A DNA stretch of 64,000 nt from Allopusillimonas sp008369125 (GTDB lineage: Bacteria > Pseudomonadota > Gammaproteobacteria > Burkholderiales > Burkholderiaceae_B), in contig NZ_VOAY01000004.1 in assembly GCF_008369125.1 (NCBI RefSeq), forward strand, positions 62,001 through 126,000, in the 5' to 3' direction. This document shows, piece by piece, positions 25,384 to 34,977 of the stretch (position 1 is its first letter; the number at the start of each line of letters is the position of its first letter). The position numbers and the translations under genes were made by a program. The notes under the pieces are model-generated. The model had not been told where the DNA came from. It searched no databases and saw only the letters and a program-made list of their open reading frames with translations.

Positions 25384-28300
25384 ATGCACTCGTTTCTGCA
25401 GAAGCTCTTCGCCCGCTCAGGTGCCCTGTTCTTCATGGCGACAGTCTCTTTCGCCGTACATGCCACCGGGCTGCCTCAGGGCATCACCCAGGGCGCATCG
25501 ATAGAAGAGGTAACCGAATACTCACTCGACAACGGGCTGCGCGTGCTGCTCGCTCCAGACGCCTCTAAACCCACTACCACGGTCAACATGACCTATCTGG
25601 TGGGGGCGCGTAACGAAAACTACGGCGAAACAGGTATGGCGCACCTGCTTGAGCACATGATGTTTCGTGGTACGCCCACCATGCATAACGCGCTGGCCGA
25701 GTTTTCCAAGCGCGGGCTCGAAGCCAACGGCTCCACCAGTAGCGACCGTACCAATTACTATGCCAGTTTCTCGGCTGACCCCAAAACCCTCGACTGGTAC
25801 CTGGGCTGGCAGGCAGATGCCATGGTCAATTCGCTGATCTCTCGCAAAGACCTTGACTCCGAAATGACAGTTGTACGCAACGAAATGGAACGCGGTGAAA
25901 ACAACCCCTTCCAGGTTCTGCTGCAAAAAATGCAGGCCGCAGCCTATCAATGGCATAACTACGGCAAGAGCACAATCGGTGCACGATCTGACGTAGAAAA
26001 CGTCGACATCGCCCAGCTCAAGGCTTTTTACAAAGAGTATTACCAGCCCGACAATGCCGTGCTCATCATCACCGGCAAGTTTGACGTTGACGCCACGCTT
26101 AACACCTTGGTCAAGGTTTTTGGCAAAATACCCCGCCCCGAGCGCACGCTACCGCCCGAGTACACCATTGAGCCCGTGCAAGACGGCGAACGCGTGGTCA
26201 ACCTGCGCCGCCATGGCGGCACGCCACTTATTGCCGCGCTGTACCATGCGCCCGCCGGGGGCAACACAGACTTCACCGCACTCGATCTGGGCGTCTCCAT
26301 TCTCGCAGACACGCCCTCAGGCCCGCTGTACCAAAACCTTGTAGGCGAAAACCTTGCCGCAAGCGTGTTCGGTTTTTCAGCCGACATGTTCCAGCCTGGC
26401 TATGTTTTCTTTGGCGCTCAGCTTGAAAACGGCATGGATCAAGACAAAGCACTCGCCGCACTGCGTGAAACCGTGCAGTCGGTGGGCCAAAAGAAATTTA
26501 CTGAAAACGATCTGCAGCGTGTTCGCAACAAGTGGCTAACTGACTGGTCGCAGGTCTTCGCAAGCCCGCCTGCGTTGGCCAGCGCGCTGTCAGAGGCTAT
26601 AGCAAGCGGCGACTGGCGTCTCTTCTTTTTGCATCGCGATCAAGTTGAAAACATCAAGCTTGACGACGTACAGCGCGTTACCACCGAGTATCTGGTCGCC
26701 AGCAACAGCACGCTGGGCAAGTACATTCCAACTGAAACCCCTGTGCGTGCACCCCTGCCAGAAAAACCTGATTTCAAGACGTTATTTAAAGATTATGTCG
26801 GCAAAGGCTCTGCCCCTGATGTGGCCGCCTTTGACCCGTCTCCTGCGCATATCGACGCATCGACGCTGCGCACGCCACTAGATCTGCCCAATGGCGAGGT
26901 GCAATTAGCCCTGTTGCCCAAGCCCACACGGGGTGACCGTGTACAGGCCAACCTGCGCATCGAGTTCGGTAACGCAGACAACCTGCTTGGGTTCCGCGAA
27001 ATCTCCAGTGCCGCAGCTGCCCTGCTGGACCATGGCACTGCCGATATGTCTCGGCAGCAGATCCAGGATAAATACAATGCCCTGCAGGCAGACGTCAGCA
27101 TTGGCGGCTCAGGCGGCATATTGTCGGTCGACATGTCCACCAAACGTGAACACTTGCCAGCGCTCGTCGACCTTGTTCTGCATATTGTGCGTGAAGCCAA
27201 CTACCCAACACGCGAGCTGGTCGAATACCAGCGTCAGGCCAGCACTTCCATCAGCGATGCCATGAACGAGCCCAGCGCCCTGGCATCACGAGCACTGGCG
27301 CGCCACGATAACCCGTGGCCCAGAAATGACATTCGCTACACCCCCACCTTTGACGAAGAAAAAAACGAAATTGCGGCACTTACCCGTCAGCAGCTTGAAG
27401 ACTTCCATGCCAAGTTCTATGGGGCCGGTACTGTTTTGTTCTCGGCCGTGGGTGCATTTGACGCCGACCAAGTCAAAACCGCCCTCACTAATGGGCTCAA
27501 AGGCTGGCAGGTCGCACCCGCGTACAAACGCCTGACCAACCCTTACAACCCCGTACCACCGCAGCAGTTCAAAATCAACACGCCAGACAAAGCCAACGCG
27601 TTTTACTTGGCCCGAGCGCCCTTAAAGCTGAGCGATACAGACCCTGACTTCCCTGCGCTGTATCTGGCCAACTACCTGTTGGGTTCATCTGAAACTTCGC
27701 GACTCTGGACTCGTGTGCGTGTGCAAGATGGCCTGTCTTATGACGTGCGCAGCAGCCTGAACGCCTCATCGTTCGAAGAGTCCGGCACCTGGACGTTCTA
27801 CGCCATCCACGCGCCACAAAATACGCAAAAGCTGCTCACTGCAGTCAATGACGTCATTCACAACGTCCTCACCAAGGGCTTTACTGAAGAAGAGGTCCAG
27901 GAAGGCATCAAGTCATTACTTAACTACCGCAAGCTGGCACGCACCCGTGACGGCGTACTGGCCTCCACCTGGGTCAACTACATGGAACGGGGCCGAAGCT
28001 TTGCATGGTCAGCTGAAATTGACGAAGCCCTCAAAGGCCTTACCGCCGAGCGCGTTAATACCATCGTACGTCAATGGTTGAATCCCGCGCAGCTCAGCCT
28101 GGCCATTGCGGCAGACCAGAGCAAACAGAAAGCAGGCGAAGAAACAACAGCCGATTCTGTGACCGGCACAAAAGACCAAAAGAAGGACAAACCGCTACCC
28201 ATTACTGAGTCAAGCAAAGCCGACAAGCCTGTTGACACAGCACCGGCGGCCCAGCCTGTAAAGCGCGAAGAGACCAAAACACCAGCTGAAAATAAAGTAC

Positions 28301-28461
28301 CTGCTGAGGCTAAATCACCTGTGGAGGCTAAATTGCCGACCGAAGCCAAAGCACCAGCTGACGCCAACGCGTCAGCAGAAGCTAAAGTACCGGCCGAAGT
28401 CAAAGCGCCGGCTGAGGCTAAAGCACCCGCAAAAGCAAAGGTACCCGCCGAGGTCAACTAA
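25384..28461 (+). CDS. M16-family zinc metallopeptidase, two-repeat form with Ala/Pro/Lys-rich tail
   Basis: The protein has 1025 residues. A signal peptide ends near residue 27 (FAVHA-TG). The first M16 repeat has the inverted zinc motif HLLEH (residues 87-91) and the downstream Glu in NEMERGE. The second repeat (from about residue 500) lacks HxxEH, as usual for the regulatory half. Pitrilysin-like periplasmic proteases of ~900 residues degrade peptides. Here an extra ~100-residue C-terminal tail is made of PAEAK/PAEVK-like units, resembling a flexible cell-wall-spanning or adaptor segment. The gene stands alone with a hairpin after it. Confidence 0.92.
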   Translation: MHSFLQKLFARSGALFFMATVSFAVHATGLPQGITQGASIEEVTEYSLDNGLRVLLAPDASKPTTTVNMTYLVGARNENYGETGMAHLLEHMMFRGTPTMHNALAEFSKRGLEANGSTSSDRTNYYASFSADPKTLDWYLGWQADAMVNSLISRKDLDSEMTVVRNEMERGENNPFQVLLQKMQAAAYQWHNYGKSTIGARSDVENVDIAQLKAFYKEYYQPDNAVLIITGKFDVDATLNTLVKVFGKIPRPERTLPPEYTIEPVQDGERVVNLRRHGGTPLIAALYHAPAGGNTDFTALDLGVSILADTPSGPLYQNLVGENLAASVFGFSADMFQPGYVFFGAQLENGMDQDKALAALRETVQSVGQKKFTENDLQRVRNKWLTDWSQVFASPPALASALSEAIASGDWRLFFLHRDQVENIKLDDVQRVTTEYLVASNSTLGKYIPTETPVRAPLPEKPDFKTLFKDYVGKGSAPDVAAFDPSPAHIDASTLRTPLDLPNGEVQLALLPKPTRGDRVQANLRIEFGNADNLLGFREISSAAAALLDHGTADMSRQQIQDKYNALQADVSIGGSGGILSVDMSTKREHLPALVDLVLHIVREANYPTRELVEYQRQASTSISDAMNEPSALASRALARHDNPWPRNDIRYTPTFDEEKNEIAALTRQQLEDFHAKFYGAGTVLFSAVGAFDADQVKTALTNGLKGWQVAPAYKRLTNPYNPVPPQQFKINTPDKANAFYLARAPLKLSDTDPDFPALYLANYLLGSSETSRLWTRVRVQDGLSYDVRSSLNASSFEESGTWTFYAIHAPQNTQKLLTAVNDVIHNVLTKGFTEEEVQEGIKSLLNYRKLARTRDGVLASTWVNYMERGRSFAWSAEIDEALKGLTAERVNTIVRQWLNPAQLSLAIAADQSKQKAGEETTADSVTGTKDQKKDKPLPITESSKADKPVDTAPAAQPVKREETKTPAENKVPAEAKSPVEAKLPTEAKAPADANASAEAKVPAEVKAPAEAKAPAKAKVPAEVN

Positions 28462-28487
28462 GTCGGTTTACGGCGAATACTGAAGAC

Positions 28488-28518
28488 CACAGCGGCAACC
28501 CTTAACGTTGCCGCTGTG
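28488..28518 (+). terminator. Hairpin after the M16 peptidase gene
   Basis: CACAGCGGCAAC (28488-28499) pairs exactly with GTTGCCGCTGTG (28507-28518), 7-nt loop, 26 bp past the stop. There is no strong T tract. Confidence 0.65.
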
Positions 28519-28695
28519 TGTATAAACCCCTCAGCCATCTACATTACATCGTAGGTATAAGCGCCTAAAACGCCTGTTCACCTTGCAACGTGGATAAAGG
28601 TGCATACACTGCCTGCTCGCCTTACGTCGTCGAAATAGCGCTGCAGCCGCACTGTAGCTGTAACTGCGATGGGCATGACCTTAGCTGGCATGAAA

Positions 28696-28730
28696 ATGCG
28701 CCAGCGTGGCGCAAGGCCACGTTGGCGCAT
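28696..28730 (-). terminator. Terminator of the dnaKJ operon
   Basis: A 15-bp stem with one G-T pair (28696-28710 with 28716-28730) around a 5-nt loop. On the minus strand it is followed by TTTT. It lies 26 bp past the dnaJ stop. Confidence 0.75.
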
Positions 28731-28755
28731 ATACAAAACCAGCTAAGCGACGAGA

Positions 28756-29892
28756 TCAGGAGAAGAAGTTCTTGACCCGGTCTGTCCACGACTTGCTGTT
28801 GGGCGAGTGTTTATCCCCCCCCTGCTCCAGCGAAGTTTCAAACTGACGCAGTATTTTCTTTTGATCATCGGTCAGACGCACAGGCGTTTCGACCGAAATA
28901 TGGCAATACAGATCGCCAGGGTAGCTGCCCCGCAACCCGCGTATCCCCTTGCCGCGCAAACGGAAGGTTTTACCCGACTGCGTACCTTCGGGCACGTTGA
29001 TGGCCCCCTTGCCCGACAGCGTAGGCACCTCAAGTTCGCCTCCCAAGGCTGCCGATGTAAAGGGTATGGTTAACTCACAATGTAAGTCGTCGCCATCACG
29101 CTGGAAAATATTGTGCGGCAAAAGGTGGATTTCAACATACAAGTCGCCTGGAGGGCCACCATTGACACCCGGCTCGCCGTTGCCCGATGAGCGGATACGC
29201 ATACCATCATCAATACCGGCAGGAATCTTGACCTGCAAGGTTTTGTTCTTGCGAATGCGACCTACACCATCGCAGGCATTGCAGGGGTCAGTGATCTCTT
29301 TGCCGCTACCATGGCAGGTGGGGCAGGTTTGCTGCACACTGAAAAAACCCTGCTGCATGCGCACAGTACCGTTTCCGTTGCACGTACTGCATGTTTTGGG
29401 CTGTGTACCGGGCTTGGCACCCGAGCCGTGGCAGGTATCGCAGGACTCCCAACTGGGCACGCGGATTTCAGTATCGAAACCATTTGCTGCCTGCTCGAGC
29501 GTAATATCGAGCGAGTATTTAAGATCGGCCCCACGATAAACCTGCGGGCCTCCGCGCCGTCCTCCCGCACCACCGGCGCCACCGAAGATCTCGCCAAAGA
29601 TGTCGCCAAACGCATCGGCGAAGCCCGCACCACCTGCCCCACCCATGCCGCCCATACCCGAATTGGGATCAACGCCAGCATGGCCGAAGCGGTCATAAGC
29701 ACCTCGCTTCTGCTCGTCGGACAACATCTCGTAAGCCTCTTTGGCTTCCTTGAACTTTTCTTCGGCGTCTTTGTTACCCGGGTTGCGGTCCGGATGGTAC
29801 TTCATTGCCAACTTACGGTAGGCTTTTTTCAGTTCGTCATCTGAAGCATTCTTTTGAACGCCCAAAGTTTCGTAATAATCGCGTTTTGCCAT
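28756..29892 (-). CDS. dnaJ: Chaperone DnaJ
   Basis: The protein has 378 residues from the ATG at 29892 (MAKRDYYETLGV). DnaJ is the Hsp40 co-chaperone that delivers substrates to DnaK and stimulates its ATPase. The J domain carries the HPD triad in MKYHPDRNPGN. A Gly/Phe-rich region (residues ~75-125) follows, then the four CxxCxGxG zinc repeats (CDTCHGSG, CSTCNGNG, CPTCHGSG, CNACDGVG), then the C-terminal substrate domains. It lies ~110 bp downstream of dnaK on the same strand, with a hairpin between (29943-29980). Confidence 0.98.
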   Translation of the reverse strand: MAKRDYYETLGVQKNASDDELKKAYRKLAMKYHPDRNPGNKDAEEKFKEAKEAYEMLSDEQKRGAYDRFGHAGVDPNSGMGGMGGAGGAGFADAFGDIFGEIFGGAGGAGGRRGGPQVYRGADLKYSLDITLEQAANGFDTEIRVPSWESCDTCHGSGAKPGTQPKTCSTCNGNGTVRMQQGFFSVQQTCPTCHGSGKEITDPCNACDGVGRIRKNKTLQVKIPAGIDDGMRIRSSGNGEPGVNGGPPGDLYVEIHLLPHNIFQRDGDDLHCELTIPFTSAALGGELEVPTLSGKGAINVPEGTQSGKTFRLRGKGIRGLRGSYPGDLYCHISVETPVRLTDDQKKILRQFETSLEQGGDKHSPNSKSWTDRVKNFFS

Positions 29893-29942
29893 GAGTAGTG
29901 CTTGCGTCTGTGACGTCTTACTGTTCTGCGTGTCTGAATAAG

Positions 29943-29980
29943 AAGGCCCGATTTCCGGCAAAACGCCAGAAACCGGGCTT
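29943..29980 (-). other. Intercistronic hairpin between dnaK and dnaJ
   Basis: An imperfect stem runs from AAGCCCGG to CGGGCCTT on the minus strand, with GCCGG/CTGGC pairing inside. It sits between the dnaK stop and dnaJ start and may lower dnaJ expression relative to dnaK. Confidence 0.5.
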
Positions 29981-30001
29981 GAAGACCTAAGAAACTAGGC
30001 C

Positions 30002-31924
30002 TTACTGATCGCGTTTGACTTCTTTGAAGTCAGCGTCGACCACATCGTCGTCTGCCGTTTTGCCAGCATCGCTTGCGCCCTGCTCGGCCGCCGCCTGTGC
30101 CTGCATGTCGGCATACATTTTCTCGCCCAACTTCTGCGCTGCCACGGTCAGTGCTTCAACCTTGGCGTCAATGGCTGGCTTGTCGCCATCTTTGAGGGTT
30201 TCATCGAGCTCTTTGATTGCAGCTTCGATTGCCTCTTTTTCAGACGCCTCAAGCTTGTCGCCATGCTCTTCAAGCGATTTTCGTGTCGAGTGCATGAGTG
30301 CATCGGCCTGATTACGGGCCAGTGCCAGCTCGGCGACACGGTGATCGTCTTCGGCATTGGCCTCAGCGTCTTTGACCATGCGTTCGACTTCATCATCAGT
30401 CAGGCCAGAGTTGGCCTTAATGGTGATCTTGTTCTCTTTGCCTGTGCCTTTGTCTTTGGCTGACACATGCAAAATACCGTTGGCGTCGATGTCGAAGGTA
30501 ACCTCGATTTGCGGCGTACCGCGACTTGCTGGTGGAATACCCTCAAGGTTAAATTCGCCAAGCGACTTGTTGCCAGCAGCAATTTCGCGCTCGCCCTGGA
30601 ACACCTTGATGGTAACCGCCGGCTGGTTGTCATCAGCCGTAGAAAACACTTGCGAAAACCGTGTAGGTATCGTGGTGTTTTTCTGGATCATCTTGGTCAT
30701 TACACCGCCCAGCGTCTCGATACCCAGCGACAGCGGGGTTACGTCGAGCAGCAGTACGTCTTTGCGATCGCCCGAAAGAACTGAACCCTGAATGGCTGCG
30801 CCAGCAGCAACTGCCTCATCGGGGTTGATGTCTTTGCGCGGATCACGGCCAAAGAACTCTTTGACTTTTTCCTGAACCTTGGGCATGCGTGTCATGCCGC
30901 CGACCAGGATAACGTCGTCGATCTCGGAAACCTTGATGCCTGCATCTTTGATGGCAATGCGGCAAGGCTCTATGGTGCGATCGATGAGTTCTTCAACCAG
31001 CGCCTCTAGCTTGGCGCGGGTAATTTTAAGGTTAAGGTGCTTAGGACCGGACGCATCTGCAGTGATGTAGGGCAGGTTAATCTCGGTTTGCTGCGCGGAC
31101 GACAGTTCGATTTTGGCTTTTTCAGCAGACTCTTTAAGACGCTGCAGGGCCAGAACGTCGGACGACAGGTCTACACCGCTTTCTTTCTTGAACTCAGCAA
31201 TGATGTAGTCGATGATGCGCTGGTCGAAATCTTCGCCGCCCAGGAAGGTGTCACCGTTGGTGGACAACACTTCAAATTGCTTTTCACCGTCAACGTCAGC
31301 GATTTCAATAATGGAAACGTCAAAAGTACCGCCTCCCAGGTCATAGACCACAATTTTGCGGTCGCCCTTTTCGCTTTTGTCCATGCCGAAAGCAAGCGCA
31401 GCAGCCGTAGGCTCGTTAATAATGCGCTTGACGTCTAGACCAGCAATACGGCCTGCATCTTTGGTGGCCTGACGCTGGCTGTCGTTAAAGTAGGCCGGTA
31501 CCGTAATGACGGCTTCGGTAACTTCTTCACCGAGGTAATCTTCGGCGGTTTTTTTCATTTTGCGCAGCACGTCGGCAGAAACCTGAGGAGGTGCGAGCTT
31601 TTTGCCCTGAGCCTCTACCCATGCGTCGCCGTTATCAGCCTTGACGATGCCATAGGGCATGAGGTTGATATCTTTTTGTACCGCTTTTTCGTCGAACTTA
31701 CGACCAATAAGCCGCTTTACGGCATAGAGCGTATTGTGTGGGTTGGTGACGGCCTGGCGTTTGGCCGGTGCGCCAACGAGGATTTCGCCGTCTGGCATGT
31801 AGGCGACGATGGAAGGCGTTGTACGTGTGCCTTCGGCGTTTTCAATAATTTTGACCTTGGTGCCATCCATGATGGCGACGCAACTGTTTGTTGTGCCCAA
31901 GTCAATGCCAATAATTTTGCCCAT
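30002..31924 (-). CDS. dnaK: Chaperone DnaK (Hsp70)
   Basis: The protein has 640 residues, full family length. It is an ATP-driven chaperone of the cytoplasm working with DnaJ and GrpE. Motifs: IGIDLGTTNSCVAIMDG at the N terminus, VYDLGGGTFDVSII, and VGGMTRMPKVQE in the nucleotide-binding domain. The substrate-binding domain begins after the LLLDVTPLSLGIETLGG linker. The tail is the usual acidic DDDVVDADFKEVKRD. A sigma-32 promoter lies at 31977-32004. Confidence 0.99.
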   Translation of the reverse strand: MGKIIGIDLGTTNSCVAIMDGTKVKIIENAEGTRTTPSIVAYMPDGEILVGAPAKRQAVTNPHNTLYAVKRLIGRKFDEKAVQKDINLMPYGIVKADNGDAWVEAQGKKLAPPQVSADVLRKMKKTAEDYLGEEVTEAVITVPAYFNDSQRQATKDAGRIAGLDVKRIINEPTAAALAFGMDKSEKGDRKIVVYDLGGGTFDVSIIEIADVDGEKQFEVLSTNGDTFLGGEDFDQRIIDYIIAEFKKESGVDLSSDVLALQRLKESAEKAKIELSSAQQTEINLPYITADASGPKHLNLKITRAKLEALVEELIDRTIEPCRIAIKDAGIKVSEIDDVILVGGMTRMPKVQEKVKEFFGRDPRKDINPDEAVAAGAAIQGSVLSGDRKDVLLLDVTPLSLGIETLGGVMTKMIQKNTTIPTRFSQVFSTADDNQPAVTIKVFQGEREIAAGNKSLGEFNLEGIPPASRGTPQIEVTFDIDANGILHVSAKDKGTGKENKITIKANSGLTDDEVERMVKDAEANAEDDHRVAELALARNQADALMHSTRKSLEEHGDKLEASEKEAIEAAIKELDETLKDGDKPAIDAKVEALTVAAQKLGEKMYADMQAQAAAEQGASDAGKTADDDVVDADFKEVKRDQ

Positions 31925-31976
31925 AATCTTTTAACCCTGGAAAAATGCGAATGTATAAAACTACCTGATGGATGCT

Positions 31977-32004
31977 AGGTGGGGTTCAGGCGTTAAATTT
32001 CAAG
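31977..32004 (-). promoter_or_regulatory. Sigma-32 (heat-shock) promoter of dnaK
   Basis: Minus strand: -35 CTTGAAA (31998-32004), 13-nt spacer, -10 CCCCACCT (31977-31984), matching the RpoH consensus CTTGAAA-N11-16-CCCCATNT. It lies ~50 bp upstream of the dnaK start. Confidence 0.85.
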
Positions 32005-32031
32005 ACTGGCCCGTAAAAAAATTGTATTTTT

Positions 32032-32637
32032 TTAGGACTGACCGGCCGAAACCGTGACCAATGCGGGGCGCAACACACGATCGGCAATGGTGTAACCTTT
32101 TTGCAGCAACTGGATGACTTCACCCTCAGGCTGTGCCGACGGCAATGACGAAATGGCCTGGTGCAGGTGGGGGTCAAATTTGTCGCCTTGAGCCGGTGCG
32201 ATCTCTTTCATGAGGTTACGCTCAAAGGCTGAATTGATCTGACGCAGCGTCGCCTCGACACCTTCTTGCCATGCCTGAGCGGTTTGGTCTTTAAGCCCCA
32301 AAGCGGCCTCCAGGCTATCTTTGACCGGAATAAGGCTTTCTGCAAAGGACTCAGTACCAAACTTGCGAGCCTTGGCAACGTCATCTTGCGCACGACGGCG
32401 AATATTTTCGACCTCAGCCTTGGCACGAAGCAACTCTTCATGATATTGCCCGACCTTTTCCTGCGCCTCGACCAGCAAAGAAGCCAGATTTTCGTCAGAG
32501 GCCTCGCCAATACCATCGACGTCTGACTCGTCAGCGTCGTACGAAGCCGGCTTTGACTCGTTGGTTTCAAGCTTTTCGGTGGTGTCGGGCTCATGCCCTT
32601 CCTGGCGTTGATCTACAGGTTCTTTGGATGCCGACAT
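32032..32637 (-). CDS. grpE: Nucleotide exchange factor GrpE
   Basis: The protein has 201 residues from the ATG at 32637 (GGAG upstream); the six preceding codons lack support. It is the DnaK ADP-release factor. An acidic disordered N terminus (~50 residues) leads to the long coiled coil (LLVEAQEKVGQYHEELLRAK, VENIRRRAQDDVAKA), and the C-terminal beta domain contains FDPHLHQAISSLPSAQPEGE and VLRPALVTV. It has its own sigma-32 promoter. Confidence 0.98.
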   Translation of the reverse strand: MSASKEPVDQRQEGHEPDTTEKLETNESKPASYDADESDVDGIGEASDENLASLLVEAQEKVGQYHEELLRAKAEVENIRRRAQDDVAKARKFGTESFAESLIPVKDSLEAALGLKDQTAQAWQEGVEATLRQINSAFERNLMKEIAPAQGDKFDPHLHQAISSLPSAQPEGEVIQLLQKGYTIADRVLRPALVTVSAGQS

Positions 32638-32674
32638 AGAGAATCTCCACTTCATATAAGGATGCGATTTGATG

Positions 32675-32703
32675 AAATTGGGGGCAAGCGCCCTTATTTC
32701 AAG
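32675..32703 (-). promoter_or_regulatory. Sigma-32 (heat-shock) promoter of grpE
   Basis: Minus strand: -35 CTTGAAA (32697-32703), 13-nt spacer, -10 CCCCAATTT (32675-32683). The spacing is identical to the dnaK promoter. It lies ~40 bp before the grpE ATG. Confidence 0.85.
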
Positions 32704-32804
32704 TACTGACCGTAGCGACCAGTGGGTTCAGGCAACAGCCGACCTGGCCGACATTGCGTAGGATATGTGTAAAAACAAGGGGCTTGCAGGAGGTAATTGT
32801 GTAA

Positions 32805-33857
32805 TTAAACCCAACCGCCAAGTTGCGCCCGAATGAAGCCGGCCAGCCCGGCAGCCCACGAAGGGTCACCATTTAGGCACGGAATATAACGATACTGCGA
32901 CCCGCCTTCCTCAAGAAAGGCGTCACGACACTCAATCTGAATTTCTTCCAGAGTTTCGAGGCAGTCGGCCAGAAAGCCCGGGCACATTACATCAACGCTT
33001 TTTACACCCTTTCGGGCCCATTCACGCAATGTCGGTTCGGTATAAGGCTTTAACCATTCTTGGGCTCCGAAACGGCTCTGAAATGTTACATGCACCCGTT
33101 CGCCATCGGCACCCAAACGCTGGCGCAGTAACTGTGCGGTTTCCATGCAGTCGCGATGGTATGGATCGCCTTGTTCAACGGTTACACGAGGCAGACCATG
33201 AAAACTGAGTAAAAGATACTGAGGCTTGCCGTTTTTAGCCCAGTACTGGCGCACCTGCTGTTCAAGCGCATCGATGTAAGCCGGTAATGTGTTAAAGCGT
33301 TTGATAAAGCGGAACTCAGGCTGATCACGCAGACAGCCGGCGTATGAAGCCACCTTATCAAAGGCGGTAGCAGTGGTGCTTGCGGCGTACTGCGGGTAGA
33401 GAGGCACGACGATAATGCGTTCACAGCCCTGCTGGCGCAAATCGTCAATGGCATTGGCAACCGACGGGTTGCCATAGCGCATAGCCAACGCGACCCGAGC
33501 CGATTCGCCTTGCGCCTCGAGGTGCTGGGCCACGCCGTCGGCCAGATGATGGCTGTAGACCAGCAAGGGCGAGCCCTGCTCCAGCCAAATATCTTTATAA
33601 CGCGGCGCCAGCTTTGAAGGCCTGCGCACCAGCACCGCGCCACGCAGAATAATCTGCCAGATCCATTGGGGAATTTCCACAACGCGCGGGTCGGACAAAA
33701 ACTCCAGCAAATAGCGCCGTATTGCGCCTGCGGTTGGCGCGTCGGGTGTACCCAGATTAACGAGCAGTACGCCAACGGGGCCTGCCCGTCGTGGCGACGG
33801 CACACTGACGAGCGCCTCGGGGTCGGAGGGCTCGGGAAGAAAGCGCGATTTAAACAT
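32805..33857 (-). CDS. hemH: Ferrochelatase HemH
   Basis: The protein has 350 residues. It inserts Fe2+ into protoporphyrin IX, the last step of protoheme synthesis. Visible: VGVLLVNLGTPDAPTAGAIR at the N terminus, the active-site His in YLLLSFHGLPRVTVEQGDPY, the TFQSRFGAQEWLKPYTEP segment and the FLADCLETLEEI helix. The start overlaps the hrcA stop by 8 bp, so hrcA and hemH are cotranscribed and coupled. The gene precedes grpE on the same strand. Confidence 0.97.
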   Translation of the reverse strand: MFKSRFLPEPSDPEALVSVPSPRRAGPVGVLLVNLGTPDAPTAGAIRRYLLEFLSDPRVVEIPQWIWQIILRGAVLVRRPSKLAPRYKDIWLEQGSPLLVYSHHLADGVAQHLEAQGESARVALAMRYGNPSVANAIDDLRQQGCERIIVVPLYPQYAASTTATAFDKVASYAGCLRDQPEFRFIKRFNTLPAYIDALEQQVRQYWAKNGKPQYLLLSFHGLPRVTVEQGDPYHRDCMETAQLLRQRLGADGERVHVTFQSRFGAQEWLKPYTEPTLREWARKGVKSVDVMCPGFLADCLETLEEIQIECRDAFLEEGGSQYRYIPCLNGDPSWAAGLAGFIRAQLGGWV

Positions 33858-34857
33858 TATGACTCAACGCGTTGGACAGCAACCTTGCGGTGATGTCGAC
33901 AATGGGGATGACTCGCTCATAGGCCATGCGCGAGGGACCGATAACCCCAAGTGTACCAACCACCTTGCCATCTACCCCATAAGGCGCGGTGATGATGGAT
34001 ACGTCGTCTAGTGGCACCAGGCGTGAATCACCGCCGATGTAAATTTGCACCCCGGTCCCTCGGCTGGACACATCAAGCAGCTGCAGTAGTTCAGTTTTTT
34101 TCTCGAACATGGAGAACATGCGGCGCAGGCGGTCAAGGTCTGATGCGATGTCAGTGATATCGAGCAGCTTGCTTTCGCCCGAAATAACCAGCGTTTCGTC
34201 TTGGTCGTCATCGGCTGTACCGGCATCGACGGCCGCCTGCATCAGGCGCGAAATATCGGCCTGCAGTGAGGACAGATCTTGGGTAATGGCCTCGCGCACC
34301 AGATCAAAGGCCATCCCGGCAAAATGCTGATTGAAGAAAGCACCCGCATCGAGCAGCTCTTGTTCGGTGTAATTGCGCGGCACAAACAGAATGCGGTTTT
34401 GCACATCGCCGTCGGGCGTAACAATAATAAGCAGCACGCGCTTGTCAGATAGCCGTATAAATTCGATTTGTCTGAATACCTGGGCACGCTTGGGCGCCAG
34501 CACAACACCCGCAAACTGTGACAGATTGGATAGCAGCGTGGCGGCCGCCGCTACGGCTCTGCCTGGCTCGGAGGCTGGAAGCATCTCACGTATTTGCCGA
34601 GGGGGCATGACTTCGAAACGCTGCACTGCCAGCAGGCGATCAACGAATACGCGATAGCCCCTGGGTGTGGGCACACGACCTGCAGAGGTGTGCGGGCTGT
34701 GGATCAGACCAAGGTCTTCGAGATCAGCCATGACATTGCGGATAGTGGCTGGCGAGAGGTCAAACATTTTTGACAGCGTGCGCGAACCCACCGGCTGACC
34801 ATCAGCGATGTAACGCTCTATGAGCGCCTTCAGCAGTGCGTTGGCTCTATCATCCAT
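33850..34857 (-). CDS. hrcA: Heat-inducible transcription repressor HrcA
   Basis: The protein has 335 residues. HrcA represses heat-shock genes by binding CIRCE elements. A winged-helix N terminus is present (ALLKALIERYIADGQPVGSR, LSPATIRNVMADLEDLGLI), followed by the IGGDSRLVPLDDVSIITAPY core and the ending IGPSRMAYERVIPIVDITA. I saw no CIRCE repeat before hrcA, grpE or dnaK, so its targets (usually groESL in such bacteria) probably lie outside the window. Confidence 0.97.
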   Translation of the reverse strand: MDDRANALLKALIERYIADGQPVGSRTLSKMFDLSPATIRNVMADLEDLGLIHSPHTSAGRVPTPRGYRVFVDRLLAVQRFEVMPPRQIREMLPASEPGRAVAAAATLLSNLSQFAGVVLAPKRAQVFRQIEFIRLSDKRVLLIIVTPDGDVQNRILFVPRNYTEQELLDAGAFFNQHFAGMAFDLVREAITQDLSSLQADISRLMQAAVDAGTADDDQDETLVISGESKLLDITDIASDLDRLRRMFSMFEKKTELLQLLDVSSRGTGVQIYIGGDSRLVPLDDVSIITAPYGVDGKVVGTLGVIGPSRMAYERVIPIVDITARLLSNALSHNV

Positions 34858-34977
34858 AATTCTATTTTATGCAATATTGCCGACTAAGGCCTGTTACCCC
34901 AAAACCCTGATAGCCTCGGGGGATTCTATAATTGTTTAAGTCCTATTATTCCATCAAAACACCGGGGTGTTTCTTTC

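Noticed and set aside
28071..28457. Ala/Gly/Ser-rich minus-strand frame with a repeat structure
   Set aside because: It is only the complement of the PAEAK-type tail of the M16 peptidase.
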